This document shows positions 44,381 to 53,737 of a DNA stretch of 64,000 nucleotides, piece by piece; position 1 is the stretch's first letter; each line of letters begins with the position of its first letter. The notes below the pieces were generated by a model. It saw nothing but the letters and a program-made list of their open reading frames with translations. It did no database searches and was not told the origin of the DNA. The position numbers and the translations under genes are program-made. Origin of the DNA: Deltaproteobacteria bacterium. Its GTDB lineage: Bacteria; Myxococcota_A; Polyangia; Polyangiales; Houyiibacteriaceae. The stretch is taken from the NCBI GenBank assembly GCA_017644045.1, contig JAEPMI010000002.1:385026-449025 (forward strand). Direction: 5' to 3'.

Positions 44381-46792
44381 ATGCGGAGACTCACCCCCTT
44401 GGTCCTGTTGCTGATGGTCGCGTGCGATTGCGACGACGGCGGCTCCCCTTGCAACACCACCAGCGACTGCGACGACGGTCAGATCTGCATCGAGAACGAA
44501 TGCCGCGACCGCGACGGACCCGACGCCGGCGGGATGGACATGTCCACGGTGGACGCCGGCGACTGCGCGGCCGACAAGACGTGCCGCGCCGGCCGCCTCT
44601 GCTGCGCGGAGACCGAAGAGTGCGTCGACGAGCTCTACTGCTTCCCCATCTGCGAGAACGAGCGCTGCGGGGACAACGGCTCGGTGTGCTGTGGCGCCGG
44701 TGAGATCTGTTTGGACGGCGTCGTCTGCGCCGCCGACTGCGGCGCCGACCAGGCGCTCTGCGGCGCGAGCAACGAGCTCTGCTGCGACGCCGGTGACGTG
44801 TGCCTGGACGATGCCTGCGCGACGCCGGGCATGGAGTGCATGGACGACTTCGACTGCCTGACCGAGGGCGACTACTGCGAGACCGTCGTCGACCGGTGCC
44901 TGCCCATCCCCGAGCGCGATCCGGCGTGCGAGATCCTCCCGGACTTCGAGGACGTCGACCTCGAGGTGGAGTGGCATTGGGAAGGTGAGATGGCGGACGG
45001 GAGCCTCTACGAGAACGTCATCATGACTCCGGTGGTCGGCGACGTGAGCGGCGACGGCATCCCGGACGTGATCGTCACCGCGTACACCGGCGGCTCGTCG
45101 ACCGACACCATCATGGTGGCGCTCGACGGTGAGACCGGCGTGGCCCACTGGCGGATCGGCCCCGACTCCGCCGACGACCCGGACTGGATCAGCGTGCCGG
45201 TGGTCGCGAACTTCGATCCGAGCGACGACGCGCTCGAGATCCTCTACCACCTCGAGGGCAACGGCATCCGCATCGTGGATGGCGACGGAGTCACCGAGCT
45301 CGCGCGGCGCACCACGGGCAGCGCGGGCGGGGCCGGGCGCGCAGCGCCGACCGTCGCCGACCTGAACGGAGACGGCACGCCGGACGTGATCTTCGGCTGT
45401 CACGCCATGAACGGTCTCGACATCAGCGACGCCGGGATGGACTTCTTCGACCTCGGTCAATGCCAGCTGAACGTCCAGACCTTCATCACGTCGGTCGTGG
45501 CCGACCTGGACGGCGACGACGTCCCGGAGATCACCACTGGAGGCGTCGCGCTCGAGATCGATGGAACGGTGATGTGGGGGAGCGTCGCCGGCGGGCAGCA
45601 CGCGCTCGCCGCGGTCGCCGACCTCGACGTCAACGGGACACCGGAGGTCATCGTCGTCCGCGACGGTGAAGTGCGCGTGCTCGACGGCGCGACCGGCACC
45701 GTCCGCGTCGGCACCGGCGGGAGCTGGCACGGCCCGGTCAGCATTCCTGGAGGCGGCTCGGGCGGAGCCCCGACCGTCGCCGACTTCGACGGCGACGGCA
45801 TGCCCGAGATCAGCGCCGCGGGTGCCGGCGCCTACGCCGTGTACGACCCGGACTGTCTCTCGATCCCGCCGCGGGTCGGAGGCGACTGCGCACCCGGCAC
45901 GACGAACTTCCTCCGCTGGTCCGCGGTGACCCAGGACATCAGCTCGTCGGTGACCGGCTCGAGCGTGTTCGACTTCCAGGGCGATGGCATCGCCGAGGTC
46001 GTCTACAACGACGAGTGCTTCCTGCACGTCTACGACGGCAACGACGGCAGCGAGGTGCTGGCAGACCCGCGACCGAACTCGTCGCGCACCGGGCTCGAGT
46101 ACCCGATCGTCGTGGACGTGGACCGGGATGGGAACTCGGAGATCGTGGTCCCGGCGAACCGCGACCAGGCGGTGACCCGCGACAACTGCCCCGCCTCCTA
46201 CGCCGCGGCGCTCGGGGTGAGCGTCGGCGAGCTCCCCGCGGACATCGCCACCGGCACCAGCGGGGTCTACGCCTTCGGTGATCCCTCGGACCGCTGGGTG
46301 CGGACCCGTCCGATCTGGAACCAGTTCGCCTACCACGTCACCAACGTGACCGACCGCGGCGTCGTGCCGATGAGCGAACCCGACAACTGGAGCGTCGAAG
46401 GGCTCAACAACTACCGGCAGAACGTGCAGGGCGCGGGCGTCTTCAACGCGCCGAACCTGGTGGTCACTCTGGAAGCGACCGCTGCCTGCGCTCGCGACGA
46501 GATCCGGCTCTCCGCCGTGGTGACCAACATCGGCAGCCGGGGAGTCCCCGCTGGGGTGCCGGTGGAGATCGTCCAGACCACGCCGGGCCCCGAGGCCGTC
46601 ATTCTCGACGGCGCCACGACTGGTCCGCTCCTGCCCGGTCAGAGCGAACGCATCACGGGTGTGGCGACGGGCGTTCCGGACGATACCGACCTCATCTACG
46701 AGGTCCGTATCGATGGCGCCGACGCCGCTGCCGAGTGCACCGAGGACGACAACACCGCCACCGCCACCGAGCGCTGCCCCGGCTTGGGCTGA
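44381..46792 (+). CDS. Large lipoprotein with Cys-rich head and VCBS/FG-GAP propeller
   Basis: 803 residues. Lipoprotein signal MRRLTPLVLLLMVAC. Residues about 25-180 are cysteine-rich repeats (CNTTSDCDDGQICIENEC, CGDNGSVCCGAGEICLDG). Residues about 200-680 hold FG-GAP-like repeats of the form VGDVSGDGIPDVIV, VADLNGDGTPDVIFG, VADFDGDGMPEISA; the DxDxDG loops probably bind calcium. The last 120 residues look immunoglobulin-like (ARDEIRLSAVVTNIGSRG). A surface adhesion or sensing role is likely. An in-frame ATG at 44369 would add four residues. Ends 26 bases before the next gene. Confidence 0.86.
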   Translation: MRRLTPLVLLLMVACDCDDGGSPCNTTSDCDDGQICIENECRDRDGPDAGGMDMSTVDAGDCAADKTCRAGRLCCAETEECVDELYCFPICENERCGDNGSVCCGAGEICLDGVVCAADCGADQALCGASNELCCDAGDVCLDDACATPGMECMDDFDCLTEGDYCETVVDRCLPIPERDPACEILPDFEDVDLEVEWHWEGEMADGSLYENVIMTPVVGDVSGDGIPDVIVTAYTGGSSTDTIMVALDGETGVAHWRIGPDSADDPDWISVPVVANFDPSDDALEILYHLEGNGIRIVDGDGVTELARRTTGSAGGAGRAAPTVADLNGDGTPDVIFGCHAMNGLDISDAGMDFFDLGQCQLNVQTFITSVVADLDGDDVPEITTGGVALEIDGTVMWGSVAGGQHALAAVADLDVNGTPEVIVVRDGEVRVLDGATGTVRVGTGGSWHGPVSIPGGGSGGAPTVADFDGDGMPEISAAGAGAYAVYDPDCLSIPPRVGGDCAPGTTNFLRWSAVTQDISSSVTGSSVFDFQGDGIAEVVYNDECFLHVYDGNDGSEVLADPRPNSSRTGLEYPIVVDVDRDGNSEIVVPANRDQAVTRDNCPASYAAALGVSVGELPADIATGTSGVYAFGDPSDRWVRTRPIWNQFAYHVTNVTDRGVVPMSEPDNWSVEGLNNYRQNVQGAGVFNAPNLVVTLEATAACARDEIRLSAVVTNIGSRGVPAGVPVEIVQTTPGPEAVILDGATTGPLLPGQSERITGVATGVPDDTDLIYEVRIDGADAAAECTEDDNTATATERCPGLG

Positions 46793-46818
46793 TGGGACCG
46801 CCGTGCGATGATCGCGCG

Positions 46819-47454
46819 GTGCGTCTCCCTTCGCTTCTCCCCTTCCTCGCTCTCGTCGTCGCCTGCGGTGATGACGGGGGCACCCCCATGGACGCCGACG
46901 CGGCCGTCCGGCTCGACGTCATGGAGTCACGCCCGGGCTGCACGCCGATGGCCCCCGCGACCGAGTGCGTGGTCACCACCTGGTCGGAGCCCGCAGGGGC
47001 TCGTGACCACCGCGACCCCTGCAGCGAGATCACCTACCCGAGCACCCCACCGGCGAGCGGGCCGCACTTCGGTGTCTGGGCCGACTTCCTGGTCTACGAC
47101 GACGAGGTGCCCTGGGGCTTCCTGGTCCACAGCCTGGAGCACGGCGCCATCGTGCTCGGCTACGACTGCCCCGACGGCTGCCCGGACGTGCTCGAGGCCT
47201 TCGCCACGGTCGTCGAGAGCCACGGGTCCGACCCCCTCTGCGATGGACACCCGAGCGCGGACGCTCGCTTCATCGTCACGCCCATGAGCGGCCTCGAGGC
47301 GCCGGTGATCGCCCTCGCGTGGGAGCACGCCTACACCGCGACCGGGGTCGACGAGTCGTCCCTCGCCGAGTTCGTGGAGCTGCACTACGGGATGGCGCCC
47401 GAAGACCTGTGCGTCCCCGGCCGCGCTCAGCTCGACGGCGAATGGTGCCCCTGA
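46819..47454 (+). CDS. DUF3105 family lipoprotein
   Basis: 211 residues, GTG start. Lipoprotein signal (RLPSLLPFLALVVACG). DUF3105 signature: YPSTPPASGPHFGVWADF followed by GFLVHSLEHGAIVLGYDC, with conserved His residues. The family is of unknown function but often co-occurs with exported metal-related proteins. The Cys pair in YDCPDGCPDV is additional. An in-frame ATG at 46792 overlaps the previous stop but would put the signal too far in. Convergent with the desaturase gene, six bases apart. Confidence 0.82.
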   Translation: MRLPSLLPFLALVVACGDDGGTPMDADAAVRLDVMESRPGCTPMAPATECVVTTWSEPAGARDHRDPCSEITYPSTPPASGPHFGVWADFLVYDDEVPWGFLVHSLEHGAIVLGYDCPDGCPDVLEAFATVVESHGSDPLCDGHPSADARFIVTPMSGLEAPVIALAWEHAYTATGVDESSLAEFVELHYGMAPEDLCVPGRAQLDGEWCP

Positions 47455-47460
47455 GGCGCG

Positions 47461-48465
47461 TCAGCTCGCGGCGCTGGCGCGGTGAGCGACGGCGGCGTTG
47501 AGCTCTTCGATGCCCTCGGCGCCGAGGTCGTTCGGCGTGCTCCGCGGATCGGGGATCCACTCCTCGTCCGGACCGTCGACCGGCGGCATGTAGGGACGGC
47601 CGTCCCAGGTCTCGCGCTTGCCGATGATGAAGGCGCGCCAGATGTAGGCGAGCAGCGACTTCTGATCGAGGTTCGGGTGGATGTGCGGCGCGATCTTCTC
47701 CGCGTGCGCCTGCGGGGTCAGGCTCCAGTGCAGCCCGGGCATCTCGTGGTGGATCGTGTGGTAGCCGTTGTTGAAGGTCCACCAGTTCACGAACTTGCCG
47801 ACGAAGTTCCGCGAGTGGTTGTACTCGCTCTCCGCGTCGCACCCGTCGTGCTGCAGCACGTTCATCGTGACGATGCCCCACTGCGCGTAGAGGTGCGGGA
47901 TGATCCAGAGCGCGATGGTCTTCTGCCAGTCGAGGAGCAGGAGCGCGCCAGTGATGATCCAGAGGGCCGCGCCCTCCATCACCAGCTGACGGAACCACTT
48001 CGGGTGCCGGGTCCGCATCTGCTTCGAGTACGCCGTGTCCGCGCGCATGATCGAGGGCACGCAGCGCAAGAAGAAGAAGAGGACGTTGAGCAGGTTGTAG
48101 CGGAAGCGGAGCTTGGTGGTCCGCATCACGTCGCGACGCGACTGGGTGTGCTTGTGGTGGCTGAGGTTGTGCCCGGGCACGTAGCTCGAGACCGGGTGGC
48201 CGTAGGTGAGCGTCAGGATCACCTGCCAGAGCTTGTTCAGGCCGCGCTTCTTGAAGATGGGCGAGTGCACCGCGTTGTGCGTGCTGACCGCGCCCATGAA
48301 GGAGGTGACGCAGACCGCGATGAAGAGCGGAATCGCGAGCTCCCAACGAATCGCCCCATGGTCGCTCAGCAGGTCGCCCGGGAGGACGAGCCAGAGCGCC
48401 GCCGTCAGCGCGAAGTAGGCCGCGACGAAGAAGATCGTTCGAAGGTCGGCTCGATAACGCAGCAT
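47461..48465 (-). CDS. Membrane fatty acid desaturase
   Basis: 334 residues with the three histidine clusters of membrane diiron desaturases: HNAVH near 73-77, HNLSHHKHTQ near 109-118 and NNGYHTIHHE near 232-241, plus HDGCD between. About four transmembrane helices fit the FA_desaturase fold. Introduces a double bond (or a related hydroxylation) into acyl chains using O2 and reduced cytochrome or ferredoxin; the position is unknown. The ATG at 48465 is used; 13 more residues are open upstream. Next gene to the right, in the same direction, encodes a zinc-ribbon protein. Confidence 0.9.
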   Translation of the reverse strand: MLRYRADLRTIFFVAAYFALTAALWLVLPGDLLSDHGAIRWELAIPLFIAVCVTSFMGAVSTHNAVHSPIFKKRGLNKLWQVILTLTYGHPVSSYVPGHNLSHHKHTQSRRDVMRTTKLRFRYNLLNVLFFFLRCVPSIMRADTAYSKQMRTRHPKWFRQLVMEGAALWIITGALLLLDWQKTIALWIIPHLYAQWGIVTMNVLQHDGCDAESEYNHSRNFVGKFVNWWTFNNGYHTIHHEMPGLHWSLTPQAHAEKIAPHIHPNLDQKSLLAYIWRAFIIGKRETWDGRPYMPPVDGPDEEWIPDPRSTPNDLGAEGIEELNAAVAHRASAAS

Positions 48466-48522
48466 GACAGGGGGATAGCTAGCCGTTGGGCTCGGGAACC
48501 GCAAGTACGCGGCACCGGCCGC

Positions 48523-48831
48523 TCAACCGGAATTCGGCCCTTCCTCTGGCTCGTACCAGTCCTCGTGCAGGGACCATTGGTGGCATCGGAGACAGGCGGT
48601 TCGGAGCCACTGCTTCTGACAAGCGGGGCACCGCCCACGGGTGTCGAAGGTGTTCCACGAGTGCCCACACTCACAGAACCAGCGGTCGCTCGGCACCGGT
48701 TGGTAGCCGCACTTGGGGCAGCGGATCCGTCGGCGTCGATCCTTGGCGGGCCGGCGCTGCTCGACGTCGATCCCCCCGGTGCCGTCGCGCTCCTCCTCTT
48801 CCGGCCCGCGGCGTAGCTCCACCTTTCGCAT
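48523..48831 (-). CDS. Small zinc-ribbon protein
   Basis: 102 residues. Three CxxC-type pairs: CPKCGYQP, WFCECGHSW (CxC) and GRCPACQKQW followed by TACLRCHQW. The linker SWNTFDTRGRCP is typical of a small bacterial zinc-ribbon family of unknown function. Basic N-terminus (DRRRRI). Soluble; may bind nucleic acid or protein. Lies 57 bases upstream of the desaturase start. Confidence 0.75.
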   Translation of the reverse strand: MRKVELRRGPEEEERDGTGGIDVEQRRPAKDRRRRIRCPKCGYQPVPSDRWFCECGHSWNTFDTRGRCPACQKQWLRTACLRCHQWSLHEDWYEPEEGPNSG

Positions 48832-48878
48832 GGTGCCTTCTAGTATGTCGGCTCGCCGCGCCTTGGTAGGGTGAAGCC

Positions 48879-49820
48879 GTGCGAGTCCTCTTCTCGATGC
48901 TCCTGATCGCCGGCTGCGCGTCGAGCACCGGTGTGGACACCATGGACCGACGCGACGCGAGCCCCCCGGATGGCGGACCGAGCGCGATCGACGCCGGCCG
49001 TGTGGACGCGGGGGCCGGGCGAGACCTCGGCGGGCCGGATCTCGGAGGCATCGACGGCGGCGGAAGCTGCGTCGGCGGCGAGACGCGGTGCGGGGCCAGC
49101 TGCACCGACACGCAGACCGACCCGACGAACTGTGGTGGCTGCGGCCGCTCCTGCGTGGTCACGAACGCGAGCCCCGCGTGCATGGCGGGGAGCTGCGGGG
49201 TCGGCACCTGCGACGCGGGCTTCCTCGACTGCGACGCGAACCCGATCAACGGCTGCGAGAGCCCCGACGAATGCACCGACGGAGCCGCCTGCTCCACGAG
49301 CTGCGGGAGCACGGGCACGACCGGCTGCGCCGACCGCTGCGCGCCGACCTGCGAGGCGCCGGCCGAAGCCTGCAACGGGGTCGACGACGACTGCGACGGG
49401 AGCTGCGACGAGGGCGCGCTCGCCGGCTGCCGAGTGGGGGTCCACCGCAGCTACGGTGGCGGCAGCCACTTCTATACGACCGATCTCGCGGAGGCGAGCT
49501 CAGCGCCCTACACCCTCGAGTCGGCCAACTTCTACTACCTCTACGCCGCGATGAGCACGGGCACGCGCGCGTTCTACCGGTGCCTCAAGACCAACGGGCG
49601 TCGCTTCTACACGACCTCGTCGGTGTGCGAGGGCGGCGGCACGAGCGAGGGCGTGCTCGGGTTCATCGCTCAGGCGGAGACCTGTGGCTCGCGCGCCCTC
49701 TTCCGGCTCTACCGCGACGGCAGCCACTTCTACACGACGAGCGCTGGGGAACGAGACAACGCCGTGACCAACGGCTGGCTCTACGAGTCGATCGCCGGAT
49801 ACGTCTGGTCCGCGCCCTGA
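48879..49820 (+). CDS. Lipoprotein with Cys-rich, MopE-type and DUF5648 domains
   Basis: 313 residues, GTG start. Lipoprotein signal RVLFSMLLIAGC. Asp/Gly-rich spacer; Cys-rich repeats (CGASCTDTQTDPTNCGGCGR, CDAGFLDCDANPINGC); the motif ACNGVDDDCDGSCDEG characteristic of MopE-like myxobacterial surface proteins; and a C-terminal DUF5648-like domain with repeated HFYTTD, RRFYTTS and HFYTTSAGERDNA, perhaps carbohydrate-binding. Outer-membrane anchored. Divergent from the zinc-ribbon gene across 47 bases. Confidence 0.82.
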   Translation: MRVLFSMLLIAGCASSTGVDTMDRRDASPPDGGPSAIDAGRVDAGAGRDLGGPDLGGIDGGGSCVGGETRCGASCTDTQTDPTNCGGCGRSCVVTNASPACMAGSCGVGTCDAGFLDCDANPINGCESPDECTDGAACSTSCGSTGTTGCADRCAPTCEAPAEACNGVDDDCDGSCDEGALAGCRVGVHRSYGGGSHFYTTDLAEASSAPYTLESANFYYLYAAMSTGTRAFYRCLKTNGRRFYTTSSVCEGGGTSEGVLGFIAQAETCGSRALFRLYRDGSHFYTTSAGERDNAVTNGWLYESIAGYVWSAP

Positions 49821-49823
49821 AGA

Positions 49824-49847
49824 GTGCCAGTTGGCACACTCATCGCA
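49824..49847 (+). promoter_or_regulatory. Perfect palindrome with sigma-54-like element
   Basis: GTGCCA-GT-TGGCAC is a 14-base palindrome at 49824-49837. Its right half also starts a sigma-54-like promoter: TGGCAC, five bases, then TCGCA (consensus TTGCA) at 49843-49847. An extended -10-like TGGTACAAT follows at 49854-49862 and would be an alternative promoter. Lies 37 bases upstream of the TPR protein ATG and just after the previous stop. No T tract, so not a terminator. Confidence 0.35.
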
Positions 49848-49860
49848 GTAGAGTGGTACA

Positions 49861-50628
49861 ATGCGTGCCGACATGAGCCACTCTCATCCAATCTCTGTGC
49901 CATTGCTGGTGTTGGGATTCCTCTTCGGCCCCGCCGTCACGGTGGAGGCACAAGGCAACGAAGACAGCGAAGCCCGCGGTCTCTTCCTCGCCGGTGAGGC
50001 AGCGTTCGAGGGTGGACGCTTCGAAGAGGCCCTCGAGCACTTCGAGCGAGCCCACGAGCTGAGCGACCGACCCGAGCTGCTCTACAACATCGGCACCACC
50101 GCCGAGCGGCTGCGCATCGATGTCCGCGCGATCGAGGCCTACGAGCAGTACCTCGAGGAGATCCCGGAGTCGCCGATACGCGCCAACGTCGAGGGACGGC
50201 TTCGGCTGCTCCGCGAGCGCGTCGAGGAGCAGCGCCAGGCACGGGAGGCAGAGGCGTCGGAAGAGTCGGAAGAGGAGCCCTCGCCGATCCAACCACCGGA
50301 GCCCACCGACGAGGGCTCGGGTCAGGGACTCGGTTGGGGGCTCGCGGCTGGCGGCTTCGGTCTATTGGCCGGCGGCGCGTTGGCGTTCGGGCTCGCGGCC
50401 TCGAGCCGGAACGCGGCGGAAGACGTCGACGAGGGCACGCCCTGGACCGACGTGGCCGACGACGCGGAGCGCGCCGACCGACGCACGGGCTTCGGCATCG
50501 GCCTGCTCGCGGTCGGAGCCGTGCTCGGCGCCGTGGGGCTCGTGCTCGTGGCGACCTCGGGCGACGACGACGACTCGGTCGCGCTGCGCATCGGGCCGGC
50601 CAACCTCTCGCTCACGGGGAGCTTCTGA
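49861..50628 (+). CDS. TPR-like envelope protein with two C-terminal membrane helices
   Basis: 255 residues. Signal-like hydrophobic N-terminus (VPLLVLGFLFGPAVTVEAQ), then TPR-type repeats: ARGLFLAGEAAFEGGRFEEA, RPELLYNIGTTAERLRID, AIEAYEQYLEEIPESPIR. A charged coiled-coil stretch (REAEASEESEEEPS) leads to hydrophobic segments at about 160-180 (GWGLAAGGFGLLAGGALAFG) and 215-240. Common myxobacterial architecture, role unknown. ATG at 49861; ATG at 49873 gives a more usual signal peptide and fits an extended -10 promoter. Overlaps the next start by one base (TGATG). Confidence 0.75.
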   Translation: MRADMSHSHPISVPLLVLGFLFGPAVTVEAQGNEDSEARGLFLAGEAAFEGGRFEEALEHFERAHELSDRPELLYNIGTTAERLRIDVRAIEAYEQYLEEIPESPIRANVEGRLRLLRERVEEQRQAREAEASEESEEEPSPIQPPEPTDEGSGQGLGWGLAAGGFGLLAGGALAFGLAASSRNAAEDVDEGTPWTDVADDAERADRRTGFGIGLLAVGAVLGAVGLVLVATSGDDDDSVALRIGPANLSLTGSF

Positions 50629-51866
50629 TGCGTTTGCTGTCCATCGCGCTCGTGCTCGTCGCTGGCTGCTTCGACCCCGAGCCGGGCTTCTACTCGTGCA
50701 CCGATTCGGAGGGCTGCCCGGATGGCTGGTCCTGCCACTCGGACCAGCGCTGCTACCCCGACCCCGAGGCCGACATGGGGGTCGCGGATCTCTCGATGCC
50801 GGACATGCAGGTCGGTGACATGTTCGCCACCGACATGCCCGACGAGTGCATCCCGGAGCCACAGCGGCCGGTCGATCTCTTGCTCGTCGTGGACAACTCG
50901 ATGTCGATGATGGAAGAGCAGCTTCGGCTCAAGGACAGCGTGCGCGGGCTCCTCGAAGCGCTCGCCCTGGGCCGCGACGCGGAAGGCACGGTCGGCGCCT
51001 TCGCGCCCGTCGAGGACCTCCATGTCGGGGTCATCACCACCGACATCGGCGCGGGTCCGACGATGCTACCCGGTGGGGTGTGCCCGATGCCTGGCGACGA
51101 CGGCATCCTGCTGAACGAGACCCGCAGTGGGGCAGCGACCTGTTCCGACACCTTCGAGACGCGCTTCCTCACCTACGACCCGGGCGTGGGCATCAACGCG
51201 CTCGCGGACGATCTGACGTGTCTGGCGAGCGTCGGGCTCGATGGGTGCGGCTTCGAGCAGCAGCTCGAGGCCATGGCGCGCGCGCTCGTGCCGAGCACCA
51301 ACATGGCGATCGATCGGGGCAAGGCCGACGGGCCGAACGACGGCTTCCTGCGCGAGGGTTCGGTGCTGATCGTGTCGGTCGTGACCGACGAGTCCGATTG
51401 CTCGGCCGCCGACCTCGATCTCTTCAATCAGTCGAGCACGATGTACGACACCGACCTCAACTTGCGCTGCGGCGAGCACGCGGACGAGGCGCTCCATCCC
51501 ATCAGTCGCTACGTGGATACCCTGCTCACGTACGTTCGCGGAACCCGCGACACCGACGTGATCTTCGCGCCGCTCGTCGGCGTGCCGCCCGATCTCGTCG
51601 GAGAGGACTGGGACGTGATCCTCGCCGACGACTCCCAGCAGTTCGTGGTCGATCCGGGGTCCGGCGTGCGGTTCACGCCATCGTGTGAGTCGGACGGCAC
51701 ATCGGCCCAGCCTGCGCCGCGCTTCGTGGAGCTCTCGAAGCTCTTCGAGGAGCAGGGCGGGCACTCGGTGCTCGGCTCCATCTGCGACGGCGACTACGCG
51801 AGCTACTTCGCGAGCATTCTCGACGCGCTCGAGCCGCTGCTCGAAGTCGACACCTGCGAGCCGTAG
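50628..51866 (+). CDS. Lipoprotein with von Willebrand A-like domain
   Basis: 412 residues. Lipoprotein signal MRLLSIALVLVAGC, Cys-rich head (CTDSEGCPDGWSCHSDQRC) and an Asp/Met spacer (MGVADLSMPDMQVGD). The rest is a VWA-like fold: VDLLLVVDNSMSMMEEQ has the DxSxS metal site, HVGVITTDIG follows, and LIVSVVTDESDCSAADLDL is the later strand and loop. Surface-anchored adhesion or sensing protein. The start overlaps the TPR gene stop (TGATG). The last 64 bases overlap the 3' end of the SDR-hydrolase fusion on the other strand, an unusually long overlap. Confidence 0.78.
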   Translation: MRLLSIALVLVAGCFDPEPGFYSCTDSEGCPDGWSCHSDQRCYPDPEADMGVADLSMPDMQVGDMFATDMPDECIPEPQRPVDLLLVVDNSMSMMEEQLRLKDSVRGLLEALALGRDAEGTVGAFAPVEDLHVGVITTDIGAGPTMLPGGVCPMPGDDGILLNETRSGAATCSDTFETRFLTYDPGVGINALADDLTCLASVGLDGCGFEQQLEAMARALVPSTNMAIDRGKADGPNDGFLREGSVLIVSVVTDESDCSAADLDLFNQSSTMYDTDLNLRCGEHADEALHPISRYVDTLLTYVRGTRDTDVIFAPLVGVPPDLVGEDWDVILADDSQQFVVDPGSGVRFTPSCESDGTSAQPAPRFVELSKLFEEQGGHSVLGSICDGDYASYFASILDALEPLLEVDTCEP

Positions 51867-53680
51867 CCGGCCCCGGTTGTCGCGCTCCGCCAGAAGTCCA
51901 CGATCGCCGAGGCCACCTCCGTCGGTCGCGTCACGTGCGGATCGTGGCCGGCGTCGCCGATAGTGACGACGAACGAGCCCTCCGGCACGTCCAGCAGCGG
52001 ATCCCGCTCGCCGTGGACCAGCTGCACCGGGCGCGCGCATCGGGCGAGGAGCTCTCGGAGCTCGGCTCGCTCCGCGTGGTGTGACGCCTGCGCGAGCGAG
52101 CCCGCCACGGTCGCGGCCACGGCCGGTCGCGAGAGGCTCCGGCGGGCGCTCGCCACCGCCGGCAGAATCGAGCCTTCGGTTCCGAGGAGCCGCCTCTGCA
52201 GGGTGGCGGCGTCCCACGTTCGGAGCAGGCGCCGGGTGAGCGCCGCGCAGCGCAGGTACCAGGGCGCCCGTCGCTGCAGGAAGAAGGGCGAGACCAGCGT
52301 GAGGCTGCGAATCGCGTCCGGGTGTTCCGCCGCGAAGCGAAGCGCGATCCCCGTGGAGAGCGAGTGCGCGACCAGGTGGATCGGCTCGCCGCGGTCGGCG
52401 AGCAGCTCCGCGAGCCACTGCTCACGAGGCGCGTGTGCCCCGGATGAACGCCCCATGCCAGGCAGGTCCACCCGCGCGACCTCGCCCGGGAGCAGCTCGG
52501 CGAGGTCGCGCCCGCTCTCACCGTCCCATGGGAGCCCGTGCAGGAAGAGGGTGTCTGCGGAGCTCACGTCTCCCGCCTCGAAGGTGCGCGAGCCACCCAC
52601 CGAGCGGAAGCGCGCGGGCGCGTCCAGCGATGATCGCCCGAAGTCGGTCGCCACCAGGTGGGTGACCCATCGCTCGGTGGCGCGCTCGATGTCCGGCATC
52701 GAGAGACCGACCGCGGCCGCGTGCGCCTCGGCCTGCTCGGTGTCGTAGTCGTCCTCGCTGAGAAAGGTGAGGGTCTCGCGTTCGACGCCGGTGAGCCTGC
52801 TCGGGAGCTTGCGCAGCAACCCGACCGAGACGAGCCGCGCGGGCACCGCGACGCCGAGCGTCGCACCGATCGCGGCCACCAGCTCGGGCAGCTTCGGGGT
52901 GCGCCGATCGAGCACGGTGAGCTCCCGCCCCACGGTCTCGGGGCGGGTGGGCACGGAGGCCAGGAACGCCGCGAGATGGTCGACGGTGACGAGCGGCACC
53001 CAGGTCTCCGGCGATCCGGCGAGCGCGGGCATCTGGCCGCGCCAGAGCTTCTCGACGATCTCGCCCAGACCGGTGACCTGGGAGGTCTCGCCGGTCACCG
53101 AGCTGCCGATGACGGTCGACGGGTGTACGGCGGTGAAGGGCAGCCCGTGCTCCGCGACGAAGCGCAGCAGCGCCAGGTGGGCCTCGTACTTGGACGCCTC
53201 GTAGGCGCCGTAGTGCCGGTAGAGGCGGTCGAGGATCGGCTCCGGGAGGGGCTGCGGGGCGTCGAGGAGCCAGTCCGGCATCTTGGTCATCCGATAGCCG
53301 CCGAGCTCGATCAGCCGGCGCAGCCCAGGCTGCGCACGCGCCCACTCGGCCACACGGAGCGCACCCGCGACGTTGGTCTCGCGAACCCGCTCGCGCTCGA
53401 GGCCGAAGCCGAAGATCGCGCCGAGGTGGTAGACGTCGCGAACGCCTTCGATCGTCTCGGTGATCCCCAGCCCAGGCGCCGCGAGATCGGCGTGGACCAA
53501 GGTCATTCGGCTGGCGTCGCCACCGTGGGCGTCGACGAAGGCCTCGAGCGCCGGAGCCCGTTCGGCGCCGCCACGGGCCAGCACCGCCACCTCTCGCCCT
53601 TCCCTGGTGAGCGCGGCCACCAACCATCGCCCGAGGAACCCCGTTCCGCCCGTCACCACGCTGTCTGCTCGAATCGTCAT
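51803..53680 (-). CDS. SDR-alpha/beta hydrolase fusion enzyme
   Basis: 625 residues. Residues 1 to about 350 are an extended SDR: NAD(P) site VTGGTGFLGRWL, catalytic Tyr-Lys in YEASKYEAH, and VHPSTVIGSS, in the style of NAD-dependent epimerases and ketoreductases. Residues about 380-610 are an alpha/beta hydrolase: LFLHGLPWDGESG near the oxyanion strand, nucleophile Ser in VAHSLSTG, aspartate in VHGERDPLLD and catalytic His in GDAGHDPHV. Each domain seems complete, so one chain may reduce and then hydrolyse or transfer an acyl group. Substrate unknown. ATG at 53680. Divergent from the LysR gene. Confidence 0.85.
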   Translation of the reverse strand: MTIRADSVVTGGTGFLGRWLVAALTREGREVAVLARGGAERAPALEAFVDAHGGDASRMTLVHADLAAPGLGITETIEGVRDVYHLGAIFGFGLERERVRETNVAGALRVAEWARAQPGLRRLIELGGYRMTKMPDWLLDAPQPLPEPILDRLYRHYGAYEASKYEAHLALLRFVAEHGLPFTAVHPSTVIGSSVTGETSQVTGLGEIVEKLWRGQMPALAGSPETWVPLVTVDHLAAFLASVPTRPETVGRELTVLDRRTPKLPELVAAIGATLGVAVPARLVSVGLLRKLPSRLTGVERETLTFLSEDDYDTEQAEAHAAAVGLSMPDIERATERWVTHLVATDFGRSSLDAPARFRSVGGSRTFEAGDVSSADTLFLHGLPWDGESGRDLAELLPGEVARVDLPGMGRSSGAHAPREQWLAELLADRGEPIHLVAHSLSTGIALRFAAEHPDAIRSLTLVSPFFLQRRAPWYLRCAALTRRLLRTWDAATLQRRLLGTEGSILPAVASARRSLSRPAVAATVAGSLAQASHHAERAELRELLARCARPVQLVHGERDPLLDVPEGSFVVTIGDAGHDPHVTRPTEVASAIVDFWRSATTGAGYGSQVSTSSSGSSASRMLAK

Positions 53681-53737
53681 GACCCGAGCGTGAGCCCGAG
53701 CGCTCATGAACGAAAACTCATACTATTCATAGCTGAT
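53681..53737. promoter_or_regulatory. Divergent promoter/operator of SDR-hydrolase and LysR genes
   Basis: A 57-base interval, AT-rich compared with its surroundings, between the two start codons. It contains ATGA and TCAT half sites (ATGA-N8-TCAT and further copies) that could form the T-N11-A type operators of LysR proteins. Which promoters it serves cannot be read with confidence. Confidence 0.4.

Noticed and set aside
49824-49837. Palindrome read as a terminator
   Set aside because: Two-base loop and no T tract; better explained as an operator or promoter element.
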